Assembly (NCBI GenBank): GCA_028274465.1
Contig: CM051456.1
Location: 76,122,753 to 76,186,752 of the forward strand
Length of the DNA: 64,000 nt
Source of the DNA: Plantago ovata
Lineage: Eukaryota > Streptophyta > Magnoliopsida > Lamiales > Plantaginaceae
Direction: 5' to 3'
The translations under genes were made by a program, and so were the position numbers. Every line of letters begins with the position of its first letter. The stretch's first letter is position 1. Positions 11,708 to 22,551 of the stretch are shown here, piece after piece. The notes under the pieces were generated by a model that did no database searches, had not been told where the DNA came from, and worked only from the letters and a program-made list of their open reading frames with translations.

Positions 11708-12624
11708 TTGCTCTTCATTGTGCAGACCTCAGCCACGGAGACAAACAATGCAATTTGGCACTTTGATAGTCGTTGTGGAAAGCACATGACGGGCAACAAG
11801 AAAAACCTTATAAACTATAGACGGTGGTCTAAAGGTTCAACAATAAGGTTTGCTGGTGGAGGCTTTGGTTCTACTAAAGGTTATGGTGACGTGAAGTTAG
11901 GATGCATTACCATATCGGGAGTTCTTTATGTCAAAAATCTTAAGTTTAACCTTTTCAGCATGAGTCAATTCGCTGGCAAAGGTTACTTCATCAAAATCAA
12001 AAGTGATGAATGTAAACTTATAGACTTTGAGACAAAGAAGGTTATTATGGTTGCTAGAGATCAGGAGGTCTCTATATCGTAGATTGGTCTTCAGCAATCG
12101 TTGAAAAATGCCTTGTCTCAGATCATGATTGCCTTGCTGAAAAAGCATGGTATGGCATAAATGAACAAGTCACCTAAACTTCAAGACGCTGAATAAGCTG
12201 TCTAAAAAGGCACTTGTAGTTGGATTACCTAAGGTTACTTTTAAGAAGGATGGTATTTGCGATGCATGTCAGCAAGGAAAGCAAACGAAATCTTCTTTCA
12301 AGAACAAGGCAGTACCGTCAACTACAAAACCTTTACAACTCTTGCACATGGACTTGTTTGAATCTTCTTCAACAAGAAATGCTTGCAAGAAGTATGGTCT
12401 GGTGGTGGTAGATGACTATTGAAGATTCACTTGGGTAGTATTTATCAAGCACAAGTCTGAAACAAGGACTGAAATACCTAACTTGCTGAACAAGTTTCAA
12501 GTCATGAAAAATGACAAGGTAAAAGTCATAAGAACAGACCATGGTACTGAGTTTGTAAACCAGTACATAACTGAGTATTGCACTTCAAAAGGCATCCAAC
12601 ATCAGTTATCCTCAGTAAGGACAC
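11708..12624 (+). pseudogene. pol: pol 5' part (protease, integrase), element B
   Basis: Protease region has FDSRCGKHMTG, so the catalytic DSG is DSR. A 1-nt deletion at about 12057 (VARDQE against SRRSG in E) breaks the frame, and a TGA at about 12419 replaces a Ser codon after VVVDDY. The pre-integrase finger and the first two catalytic Asp of integrase are recognisable. It is cut at SSVRT by element C; the next codons are at 28738. Confidence 0.85.
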
Positions 12625-14026
12625 TGATGATGTCGTTTTTCACCAATTAAATTTGTTTAAAAGCCTAAGAACACTTATCACTACACAAACTAGAGTGCAA
12701 TGGAAAATTGTCCCCGAGTGTCGTTCTCTCGGGACCTAACGTGGCTTTGCTTGAGGTTTTTGCTAGTAATTTCAGTCAACGAGTTCAAATGTTTATAGAA
12801 TCGTTTTCTTTGAACAAAGCAACGAGAAATCAGATTGTTGTAATCAAGTTTGGAAAACGGTTGGTGGTAGAAATCAAATACACATGCATGGGTTACGAAC
12901 ATGCTCACAAGTTCAGTGCGTAAAACCTTCGATCAAGTCTGCTAAGCAACTCGTCTAGGTAACTTTCAAGACACACATCATAAAAGACCACTATCAATAC
13001 TTTAGAGGTGCTTGTCACTAACACCATTTATCTAGCATGCTGCAAATCTCTAACATACAATCCTATAGCTTTCATTGACCAAGAGTTTGTCACTATACTC
13101 AATTCGAATATATTTTATAGGCAACTAAGAATCATATGAAGGAATTTGCAGCAAGATTGAATCACAATCTCATGTAAGCATAAACATAACCCATAGCATG
13201 CATATTCTACATTCTACCACCAACACAAAAGATTTAGCTACTCATATTCATCAACATGGACATCAATTCATATGAATAATAATCAGAATACATCATATCA
13301 AACTACAAGACAAGAGAGTGATACAAGTTACCACCAAAGCTGTCACTAATCGATGGAAATCACAGAAAACCTCTCCGTAGATGATTACAAAGGATGAATT
13401 TCAATCAAAATCTTGAATCTCAAGCTAAAATACAATGTAATCTGCGTTTTCTCTGAGTTTTGGGGCTTAGGAGCTCTCCAAAACGAAGCTACAGTTCAAA
13501 AGTATTCAAAAAATGACTGAAGATCAGATCTAAGAAGGAAAATCCGAAAACGTAACCGCTGCCAAGCGGACCGCTTGGAGAGGCCAAGCGGAGCGCTTGG
13601 CAAGCGAAGCGCTTTGGCCCTCCAAGCGCTTCGCTTGGCTTCTGTGCCAAAGATCCTGGAAAATGAAGCGGAGCGCTTCACTATTCCAGGCGCTTAGCTT
13701 GGCTCCTGGGCAGATTTTTGTCTTCAAACTCAATCTTTTTGCCCTCGCACGGCCCTCGGGTGCCTTGGGCTCATCCTTCTCGATGCTTATTGATGCTCAA
13801 ACACTCACGAACAAGCCATGGAGATCAAGGCAACTTCAACGGGGCCATTTTCTATCAAAAAAGCTCGTTTTTAGCTCCAAAAACGTCATTTCGAACCTAA
13901 GTGCCTGAAAATGCAGAAAACACAAAACGTGACACTATTCTACTAAACTAACCAAAAAAACAAGGCTAAAAGATAGCAAAAGAAGGTAAAAAAGACAAGA
14001 TGAACGCGTCAAAAATACGTTCATCA
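12625..14026 (-). repeat. 3' LTR of element C
   Basis: Plus-strand ends TGATGATGTCG and CGTTCATCA. Pairs with 27333-28732. It holds an array of CCAAGCG-N3-CGCTTGG palindromes (about 13568-13695) and the U5 hairpin around GTGTCGTTCTC (about 12710-12735). No clear TATA box was seen. Confidence 0.93.
13568..13695. repeat. CCAAGCG palindrome array, C 3' LTR
   Basis: Successive palindromes and partial palindromes with arms CCAAGCG/CGCTTGG and varying three-base centres (GAC, CTT), with related half-sites between. The matching array in the other LTR is at 28268-28405. Confidence 0.85.
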
Positions 14027-14063
14027 AACTCCCCAAACCAAACCTTTGCTTGTCCTCAAGCAA
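14027..14063 (-). promoter_or_regulatory. Polypurine tract and adjacent hairpin, element C
   Basis: In element sense a hairpin (stem TTGCTTG/CAAGCAA, loop AGGA; 14046-14063) is followed by GGTTTGGTTTGGGGAGTT directly against the LTR. This is the plus-strand primer. The same hairpin plus tract precedes the 3' LTR in F (46629-46665), and D has a copy with one stem mismatch. Confidence 0.8.
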
Positions 14064-15602
14064 CAAACTATCCTAAATGCAACACAAAAGGAGTTTCATG
14101 CCATGTAAAGCGAACTAATCTATTGAATCTACCAAATGCTTATGAACAAAACCAAATGAGCATGACATGCAAGTAGGTTGAAGAATGCCTCGATTGCGGA
14201 TATACACATTCTCATGTGCACTTGGTTAAACAAAGGAGTCTCTCGTAACATCTTCTACCTGGACCTGGTCAGTGACGACACAATGATGCATGTTATCATA
14301 CTACAATTGCCCCGTGCCTATGAAACCAAGGGCTTACTACTGTTCACCAAGCGAGACTTTTCCTCAAGAGAGGGCGAACCAATACTGGCTCTCATCAAAC
14401 GAAGGAGGGTTCCCTTAGAAAGATAACACTCCCCTATTCTACCCAAACTCTCAAGAATGAGCCTCTTTCAACCACTTCTTGAATAGCAAGACGAGGGTGG
14501 TCAAGAACAACCCTTGGACAAAGGCGACACGAAACGAATGATAGAATTTACAACTCGATACTTCACAAGGACAAAATATTTACATGACACTTGACACTAC
14601 GAGACTGCTTTGGCTTGCAACGACCCTTCTTTTGCTTTTGGGTCTTATTCTTTATTTTCTTTCTTCTTCTTTTTTTTTTTTTTATTTTTTATTTTCTCTT
14701 TTTCTTTTCTCTCTTTTTTTTTTTTCCTTCTTTTCTTTTTCTCTTTCTCTTTTTTTTTTTTATTTATATAGGGGCAAGCAGCTGTACTAAGTGTAAAAAA
14801 CACCTCCCCAAACCTATTCGAAAATAGGTTTGAGCACAAAGACGAAAAAGAAAAAGGAAAGACTCTTTTACAAAGACACCTCCCCAAACCTATTCGAAAG
14901 AATAGCTTGGGACACAAAACAAAAAGAAAAAAGAAAAAGGGAAACTTTACAACGACTCAAAGACGAAAGACAAGATCAATAAGGCAACCCCCTCCCCAAA
15001 CCTATTCGATAGAATAGGTTTAATACAAGGAATCGCACACCTCACACTACCTCCTTCCTAGGCATTTGGCAATCTCTAATCGAGGTGAAGAACTTGTCGC
15101 CTCTTACGTACATAATTACACGGGTTACAACCATAGACTCTAACATGCATCATTTTATAAGGCCATCGTGAACCGCAGCAGAAGAAACACCACTCAAGGT
15201 GATGTCGAGACTACTAAGCTTAACTAGTGCACATGCGAATGTGACAAACCAAGCGAGACAAGCCTCAAACTACTTGCAACGTGATGCAACATATGATCAA
15301 TGGTCATAAACACTTAGTCTACTCAATAAAAAAGTTCAAAAGACTTGGCAATAAACTCCACACACAACAACGTGCAACAACTAATCTATGGATGATATGC
15401 ATGCAAAAATTTGAAAAAAACACGACAAATCACATGAACTTGAGCAAAATCAGGCATGTACGAACCACACAAGCATATAGTACTGAAAATCCAATACCCC
15501 CTCCCCAAACCTAAACTTTTGCTCGTCCTCGAGCAAAGAAAAGTTGAATGAAAAGGAAAAATTGGATTGAAAGTACACTTCCCTGAGATAAAGGTTCGTG
15601 TC
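14064..15602 (-). other. 3' noncoding domain of element C (part before D)
   Basis: No credible gene. Blocks shared with D and F in the same order: a segment with CTACCTGGACCTGGTCAGTG (near 14257), a homopurine tract in sense orientation (pyrimidine on this strand, 14650-14760), three hairpins of the AACCTATTC/GAATAGGTT type (about 14809-14832, 14885-14906 and 14998-15021), and a segment around 15060-15220 matching 17820-17990 and 240-420. Element D is inserted at 15603. Confidence 0.75.
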
Positions 15603-16858
15603 TGATGAACGCGAGATTTGTCAGGTCCCGGTTCAGTCAAATAAATTTGTTATTAGCCAAAGGCAACCCAAAACTACAACGAAAACCGTAGTGTAGCTGT
15701 AGAATGACTCGAGTGTCGTTCTCTCAGGACTATAACTTGCTTTATCTATTTAACAGGAGAATATAAAAACAGCAGACAGATAGCAATAGGGGGTTTTCTA
15801 GCAGATAATGGAGATTGGTGATAGTATGGTCCTTCTTAACATAATGGGTCGATAATCATGCATAAATTCCTCGGTCTTGCATAGAGATCTTTGAATCAAT
15901 CTACTGTCCTGTTGCAAGCATTAAGCACTACGAAGATAATTTGGTCTGACTAGTCAATCACGATTGTCCTAATGTGTTCCGTAATTATTCAATACTACGA
16001 AGATAATTGGTCTGATGGTCGACTAGTGTCCAATTGTGCATAATAATCAATACAACATACGAGAATTTTGGTTACAACTGATCAACGAAATAAAGCAATG
16101 ACACGGAGTATAATGCGCGATATAGCCATTAGCATGATTATCTTCCCTCGCTAAGAATTCACATACTACCACCAATGATAAGTTTAGCTACTCATAATAG
16201 GCATGCAATCAACAGAAATCATAGAAGAAAACATGTTGAAAGAATATAAAATAAGTAGAATAAAACTGTAAGATACAAAGTTATCGAAGGTTGTCAGTCT
16301 CCGGATGATTGCGGTCCTACGAGCTCCAAAATGCTATGAAAAACTATCCCCTAAGCTACAGAACTCCCAGGACAGGCCCCGGGAAGTTTCTACCTAAAAC
16401 TATAGAGAGAGGTGAGAAAGTAGGTCTGGAAAGATATGATTTTCGGAGAGAAAACTGAGCTCTATATATAGGCCCCGAATAAACTCTGGGGCGGTTCACC
16501 CCCCGGATTTTTCGCGGAATTCCGCGTTTTTCGATGCGGTTTTGGATTTCTTCACCTTTTCGGACTCGGTTTCTAACTTCTAGTGGCCTTCTAACCTCCA
16601 GATTCGACCCCTAGACTCCAAATCCTATCCGGAAACCTTCAGATACTCCAAATAGGCTTCTGGAACACCAATTCCTTGTCAACTTCAATATAATTGCCCA
16701 GAAATCTTCGAATTTCAACCAAAACCTGTAAAATAAAAACTAAAGGGATACGTGACACTATTCTAATAAAATGTACTAAAATATAGCTAAATTAACATAG
16801 AGGATAGCTAAAATAGGTGAAAAAGACTCGAATGAAAGTGTAAAATACACATTCATCA
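15603..16858 (-). repeat. 3' LTR of element D
   Basis: Ends TGATGAACG and ATTCATCA on the plus strand. A TATATATAG box reads on the minus strand at about 16461-16471, with a GGGGCG-type palindrome just upstream in sense (about 16490). The copy has one such unit where the 5' LTR has two. Confidence 0.95.
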
Positions 16859-18439
16859 AACTCCCCAAACCGAACCATTGCCTGTCCTCAAGCAACTAAG
16901 CTAGACTCTAATACAAAAAATATGCAAGACACAAAATGGAGTTTCATGCAAAATAAAATGAACTAATCTACTGAATCTATCAAACATATGAACAAAAACC
17001 ATATAAATCAAAGCATGAATATAGGTTGAAGAATACCTCGATTGACTTATACACATCCACATAAACACTTATGTCAAGACAAGATAGTCTCTCGTAACAT
17101 TCTCTACCTGGACCTAGTCAGTGACGACATAATGATGCATGCTAAGATACGAATGGTTGCCCCGTGCCTATGAAACTGAGGACTTACTGTTGTTCCACCA
17201 TGTTAAGACTTTTCCTCAAAAGAGGTCGAACCAGTACTGGTTCTCATCAAACGAAGGAGGGTTCCCTATAAAAGATAACACTCCCCTATTCTACCCATCT
17301 CTCAAGTAAAGTCTTAAGCTATTCACCACTTCCTGAATGGCAGGACGAGGGTGGTCTAGAACAGATGACACTCAAGACAAAAAAGATAAAAAATAAAAAT
17401 TACAACACGATTACGAACAATACGAAAAATGGAAAAGACTCAAACTTTGCTAAACTGCTATTTGGCTTTCTTTTTTGGACCCTTCTTTGCTTTTTTCGGG
17501 TCTTTTTCTTTTTTTTTTTTCTTTCCAGATTCATTTTTTCTTTTTCTTTTTCTCTTTTTTCTGGAATTTTTCTTTCTTTTTTTTCGATTTTTTCTAGCCA
17601 GCAGTAGCATAACAAAAAAAAAAACAAAATGACTCACACGACTTCCCCAAACCTATTCGAAAGAATAGGTTGGAGTACAAAATTACGGAAACAGAAAAAT
17701 AAACTCACGATACGAAATGAAAAACAGAAACAAGTCTATGATGGTGCAACCCCCCCCCCCCCAAACCTATTTGGAAGAATAGGTTATAAACAAAGGATCA
17801 CACAACCTCACACTACCTCCTTGCTAGGCATTTAGCAATCTCAAAGCATGGTGAAGACTTGTTGCCTCTTAGGTACATAATTACTCGGGAAAACAACCAT
17901 AAGACCCTAACATGCATCATCCTATTATAAAGGCCTTCGTGAACCGCAGTAGAGAAAACACCACTCAGTGATGTCGAGACTACCAAGCTCAACTAAATGA
18001 AAAACATAAATGAGACAAGCCAAGCGAGAAAAACCTCAAACAAATTCATAGAGATGAAGCATACGATTAATGGCATAGTTAGTTGATCTAGCCAATAAAA
18101 AAGTTCAAAAAATTTGGTAATAAACTCCATATAAAACATGCAAGACTATCCTAGGAAAGCAGTAAACGTGCAAATGCAAAAAATTTCAAGAGTTTATCAT
18201 AAGCAAGATAAGTATATAGATAACCAGCGATAACCTCCTCCCCAAACCTGAACGTCGTCGCTCGTCTCGAACGTCGAAACTGGATCAAAGGTGAGAGCTA
18301 ATGCTTGTATAAGTGACCTATAATACTCGATCAAACTCGTGAGATAAAATCTAAAGCGGTAAAGAAAGCGATAAAATCTCCGGGTTGCCTCCCGGATAGC
18401 GCCATTGTTTAAAGTCTTTGACTCGACTCCTGTCCGCGC
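16859..18439 (-). other. 3' noncoding domain and polypurine tract of element D
   Basis: In sense: the post-gag hairpin (18378-18395), two AACCTATTC/GAATAGGTT-type hairpins (about 17762-17783 and 17650-17671), a homopurine tract (17500-17600 on the complementary strand), conserved blocks shared with C and F, a TTGCTTG-type hairpin (about 16878-16895) and the polypurine tract GGTTCGGTTTGGGGAGTT touching the LTR. It is shorter than in Z and F: the middle 1.5-2 kb, including the internal palindromes and the short ORF-like stretches, is absent. No gene is seen. Confidence 0.75.
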
Positions 18440-20584
18440 CTATCTCTTCTTTCTGCGGGTACTAGACTTCCCCTTCATCGATCTCCTCTCCATGCCACGA
18501 ACCTGTGAATAAGAAAGAATATAGGCTGCAAGACCACAGTAGTGAGTAGTAATATCAGGCGGTTCAGGTGGATCAGGTAAGGCTTTCAACACGTGTTGCT
18601 TGCCATCTATTTCAATAGTGCAAGTTCTTTGGTAGATGTCCATCACGAAGCGTAGTTTAGTCAAGAATGTTTGCCCTAAGAGTATGACATCCCCCGTCCC
18701 AGGTGCAGATGCCGGCATAACTACGAAGTTGGTGTATATAGATGCTTCACCAATCTTGACCAACACGCTTTTCACAACGCCCTCGGGTCTCATAAAGGAT
18801 CCATCCGCCAGACGCACAATAGCCCTTTGCTCAGATAGTTTTCCAAGGTTGCTCTTTTCAAACACGTTCAAAGGGATTATGTTTGAGTAGGATCCCGTGT
18901 CTAGTGTGGCACGGACATCTTCAAGCTCACCAATCCCTACCTTAACATCGAAACTTTTAGGGAGTAGTTCGGGATCCTCTTGCTCCTCATCACTTGCGTC
19001 CGAACCAAGGTCCTCCTCTTCTTCCTCAGCCTGTAGAAGTTCTTCCTTCATGCAACACTCGCACCTAACGACCTTCCTGATGGTAATTTCGTTAGGTACA
19101 TCACCAGCCAATTTCGACTTCACAGTGTTGCTAGGCAGTTTGCCTTGTTCTCTACTTGCTCCTCGGTCGATCAACTCTTGCAACTTTTGATGGGCAAGCC
19201 TAGTGCTCTCTTCCAACCTATCAAGCCTTGCCCTAGTCTTCTCGGAATCTTCTTCATAACGTTTGACAAAACTCTGTGTGTGATCAACCATCTCTTGCAA
19301 GTTCTCCATCAGTTGAGCCGACTTCGACTTCGGTGGCTCTTTCGGAGCGGGGTTTTCGCAGTGATCATTACCATAGTTCAGCCTACTACGGTCTTGGTTA
19401 GGTCCATAAGTTTGGTTAGCCGGTGCATATCTTTGATTGTTACGGTATCCTCTTCTCCAAAATCCACCTTGAGGATTCCTACCGTCTTGTCCGTAGCTAA
19501 CTTCTTGAGTACCAAACTCCGTAGCAAAGGCTTCTTCTTCTCCTCCTCGAGCCCAGTTGCCATCATCGTATGCCAGCTCCGATCTACACATATGAGCCCC
19601 ATGCCCATAGTTCTTGCATATTCGGCATACTTCGTTCGAAACAGATGTTCCGGTGGCGCTCTTGAGGACTTGCTTCAATTCGTTGGTAAAGCACTCGAAT
19701 TTATCCCCATTCCCCCTGTACATAGGGGCTTCTTGAGTCGGTGGAGCTTCAGGTCCATGTCTCCTAACCATTGCTCTTGGGTCCTTGAACTGCGAACCCT
19801 TAGCAAGCCTTTCGAAAACTGCCCAGACGGCTTCTGTGGTTTCCTCCAAAATATTGCCTCGGCATTGGAAATCCACCACTTGTTGGTTCTCGAAGGTTAG
19901 TCCATTGTAGAAGTGTTGGACTAGGTCAGAAAGTTCAAAACCATGGTGAGGGCACTTGTTCGTGAGATCTTGGAACCTCTCGAACGCGGTGTAGATGGTC
20001 TCATCATAGTCCTGGTTGAATCCAGTGATTTGCGCCTTTAGCGTGGTAGTCAAGGTGTGAGGGAAGTATTTCTCCATGAAAGCTGAAAAAACCTTTTCCC
20101 AAGTGTCCAGCGAGCCTGCTGGAAGAGAACTCAGCCATGACTTGGCTCTGTCGCCAAGTCCCATAGCAAAAACCTTCATCCTCAACTCATCCGTTGTTAT
20201 GTTAGCTCCGGGTCGTGGGAGTTGGTTGACGAAATCATCGATATCGTGCAAGTACCCCATCACATCTTCCCTTGATAAGCCATAGAACCTCGGAAGTTGT
20301 TGGAATGCGTGGTTCTTGATCTCCAGATCTCGGGTTGCAGACGAAAGAACTATCGCCGGTCCCCTCATACGATCCTTGGTGGGTTGTACCCATGCCTTCA
20401 GTGGTCTAGCTTCTGCCATTCCGTCGATTTCCTTGAAGAGACTAAGTAGAGATTCAGAGAAATCGGTTTCCTCTATTTCCTCTAGTGCGCGCCTTTCAAG
20501 TAGTCGCCTTCTTTGGTGGTAGACTCTGTCGATCTCAGCAATTGAATTAGCAAGCGGTGTACCTGCAGAACGTGTATGCGGCAT
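18440..20584 (-). CDS. Gag-protease polyprotein, element D (intact)
   Basis: A 714-residue uninterrupted ORF starting MPHTRSAGTP about 150 bp after the primer site. Residues about 135-235 are a Ty3/gypsy retrotransposon Gag domain (GDRAKSWL, FSAFMEKYFP, FQDLTNKCPHHG). C320, C323, H328 and C333 form a CX2CX4HX4C zinc knuckle for RNA binding. Residues 436-475 look coiled-coil and 515-540 are very acidic. D562-T563-G564 is the retropepsin active site, with ILLG at 634-637 as the second conserved motif; a single DTG means it would act as a dimer. The C-terminus is basic (RRKKR). It should form virus-like particles and mature itself, while reverse transcription and integration must come from another element. 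Start chosen because Z, F, G and C align there. Confidence 0.95.
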   Translation of the reverse strand: MPHTRSAGTPLANSIAEIDRVYHQRRRLLERRALEEIEETDFSESLLSLFKEIDGMAEARPLKAWVQPTKDRMRGPAIVLSSATRDLEIKNHAFQQLPRFYGLSREDVMGYLHDIDDFVNQLPRPGANITTDELRMKVFAMGLGDRAKSWLSSLPAGSLDTWEKVFSAFMEKYFPHTLTTTLKAQITGFNQDYDETIYTAFERFQDLTNKCPHHGFELSDLVQHFYNGLTFENQQVVDFQCRGNILEETTEAVWAVFERLAKGSQFKDPRAMVRRHGPEAPPTQEAPMYRGNGDKFECFTNELKQVLKSATGTSVSNEVCRICKNYGHGAHMCRSELAYDDGNWARGGEEEAFATEFGTQEVSYGQDGRNPQGGFWRRGYRNNQRYAPANQTYGPNQDRSRLNYGNDHCENPAPKEPPKSKSAQLMENLQEMVDHTQSFVKRYEEDSEKTRARLDRLEESTRLAHQKLQELIDRGASREQGKLPSNTVKSKLAGDVPNEITIRKVVRCECCMKEELLQAEEEEEDLGSDASDEEQEDPELLPKSFDVKVGIGELEDVRATLDTGSYSNIIPLNVFEKSNLGKLSEQRAIVRLADGSFMRPEGVVKSVLVKIGEASIYTNFVVMPASAPGTGDVILLGQTFLTKLRFVMDIYQRTCTIEIDGKQHVLKALPDPPEPPDITTHYCGLAAYILSYSQVRGMERRSMKGKSSTRRKKR

Positions 20585-20732
20585 ACACTATCTATAACAG
20601 ACTAGGAAAGGTGATTAGAAATAGACTAGGAAAGCAGTATCAGAGAGAGATTAAAAAGGAAAACTAAAACTAATAGAATTAGGAACCTAAAGCTGTAAAT
20701 ATAAACAAATTAAACAGAAAAAAGGAGTATAG

Positions 20733-20750
20733 TCCCCGGCAACGGCGCCA
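20733..20750 (-). promoter_or_regulatory. Primer-binding site (tRNA-Asp), element D
   Basis: All 18 bases match TGGCGCCGTTGCCGGGGA on the minus strand, complementary to a plant tRNA-Asp 3' end including CCA. It lies three bases from the LTR. Confidence 0.92.
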
Positions 20751-20753
20751 ATT

Positions 20754-22029
20754 TGATGAACGCGAGATTTGTCAGGTCCCGGTTCAGTCAAATAAATTTG
20801 TTATTAGCCAAAGGCAATCCACAACTACAACGAAAACCGTAGTGTAGCAGTAGAATGACTCGAGTGTCGTTCTCTCAGGACTATAACTTGCTTTATCTAT
20901 TTAACAGGAGAATATAAAAACAGCAGACAGATAGCAATAGGGGGTTTTCTAGCAGATAATGGAGATTGGTGATAGTATGGTCCTTCTTAACATAATGGGT
21001 CGATAATCATGCATAAATTCCTCGGTCTTGCATAGAGATCTTTGAATCAATCTAGTGTCCTGTTGCAAGCATTAAGCACTACGAAGATAATTTGATCTGA
21101 CTAGTCAATCACGATTGTCCTAATATGTTCCGTAATTATTCAACACTACGAAGATAATTGGTCTGATGGTCGACTAGTGTCCAATTGTGCATAATAATCA
21201 ATACAACATACGAGAATTTTGGTTACAACTGATCAACGAAATAAAGCAATGACACGGAGTATAATGCGCGATATAGCCATTAGCATGATTATCTTCCCTC
21301 TCTAAGAATTCACATACTACCACCAATGATAAGTTTAGCTACTCATAATAGGCATGCAATCAACAGAAATCATAGAAGAAAACATGTTGAAAGAATATAA
21401 AATAAGTAGAATAAAACTGTAAGATAAAAAGTTACCGAAAGTTGTCAGTCTCCGGATGATTGCGGTCCTATGAGCTCCAAACTGCTATGAAAAACTATCC
21501 CCTAAGCTACAGAACTCCCAGGACAGGCCCTGGGAAGTTCCTACCTAAAACTATAGAGAGAGGTGAGAAAGTAGGTCTGGAAAGATATGATTTTCGGAGA
21601 GAAAACTGAGCTCTATATATAGGCCCCGAATAAACTCTGGGGCGGTTCGCCGCAGGCTGGGGCGGTTCGCCCCCCGGCTTTTTCGCGGAATTCCGCGTTT
21701 TTCGACGCGGTTTTGGATTTCTTCACCTTTTCGGACTCCGTTTCTGACTTCTAGTGGCCTTCTAACCTCCAGATTCGACCCCTAGACTCCAAATCCTATC
21801 CGGAAACCTTCAGATACTCCAAATAGGCTTCTGGAACACCAATTCCTTGTCAACTTTAATATAATTGCCCAGAAATCTTCGAATTTCAACCAAAACCTGT
21901 AAAATAAAAACTAAAGGGAAACGTGACACTATTCTAATAAAATGTACTGAAATATAGCTAAATTAACATAGAGGATAGCTAAAATAGGTGAAAAAGACTC
22001 GAATGAAAGTGTAAAATACACATTCATCA
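20754..22029 (-). repeat. 5' LTR of element D
   Basis: 1,276 bp, the partner of 15603-16858. Two adjacent GGGGCG-type palindromes (about 21640-21683) lie just upstream of TATATATAG in sense (TATA near 21613-21622), against one in the other LTR; this accounts for the 20-bp size difference. Confidence 0.95.
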
Positions 22030-22034
22030 GTGTC

Positions 22035-22551
22035 CAATCTCCTAAATATGAGTAGTACCTCAAAGGACTCAAGAAACAAATGAAAACGGGTGCGCAAAGG
22101 TGAGAAGACTGGAATAAAACGAGGAAAATCTGGGTACAGGGTCCAGGCGGACCGCTTGGCGGGAGCCAAGCGGTTCGCTTGACAAGCGGGGCGCTTGGGA
22201 GGTTCCAAGCGCTCCGCTTGAATTTCTAGAATGTTACAAAACTCTCTGGAATTTCAATCGGACCGCTTGGCCCTTCCAAGCGATTCGCTTGGCTCTGTTT
22301 CCAGATTTTCAACGTTTTTTTTCTTCCTATCTTAAATCACCTAAGGCACCAAGACAAAAACTAGACTAAACTAATTACGACAAAAGGCACACAGGCCACA
22401 ACTACAAAAGCCAATAAAGAGTACAAGAGTCATAAGTCATAACATCATACAACCAAATCGAAATAGAGTTTCAACCAACAATAGTAAACAAGCCCAAATA
22501 ACGATAATATAAAATACTACCGATAAATGTGGCCTCTGTCGGTTGGTGTCT
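22035..22551 (-). other. Element C spacer downstream of ORF2, with palindrome array
   Basis: No gene. About 22144-22300 carries at least five CCAAGCG-N3-CGCTTGG palindromes or half-sites (centres include GTT, CTC and ATT), the same motif as in the C LTRs. The rest is AT-rich with nothing recognisable. Confidence 0.75.

Larger units (their letters stand above)
10276..12624 (+). mobile_element. Element B, left part: decayed SIRE-like copia retrotransposon
   Basis: Plus-strand copia sequence that starts inside gag at the zinc knuckle (against the LTR of A) and runs into integrase, where element C interrupts it at 12625. It resumes at 28738. The probable target duplication of C is GACAC (12620-12624) against AACAC (28733-28737), one mismatch. 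Confidence 0.88.
15603..22029 (-). mobile_element. Element D: complete gag-protease LTR retrotransposon (family 1)
   Basis: It has LTRs of 1,256 and 1,276 bp (about 1.5 percent different by eye, plus one 20-bp indel), a perfect tRNA-Asp primer site, an intact 714-codon gag-protease ORF, a 3' noncoding domain and a polypurine tract. A perfect 5-bp target duplication GTGTC (15598-15602 and 22030-22034) marks insertion into element C. With no reverse transcriptase or integrase it is non-autonomous, but it looks structurally able to be mobilised in trans. It is probably among the younger insertions here. Confidence 0.96.

Noticed and set aside
13568-13695. Repeated palindromes considered as a CRISPR array
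   Set aside because: No constant repeat-spacer spacing and no unique spacers; the DNA is plant retrotransposon LTR.
14584-14827. Phe/Leu-rich ORFs in the pyrimidine tract
   Set aside because: Low-complexity translation of a homopyrimidine run, as also at 17365-17632 and 45902-46093.
17751-17762. Long C or G homopolymers (also 8734-8743 and 33476-33486)
   Set aside because: Those in copia LTRs are the normal C-run near the LTR end, and that in D is a local expansion. The exact lengths may be sequencing error and nothing was inferred from them.
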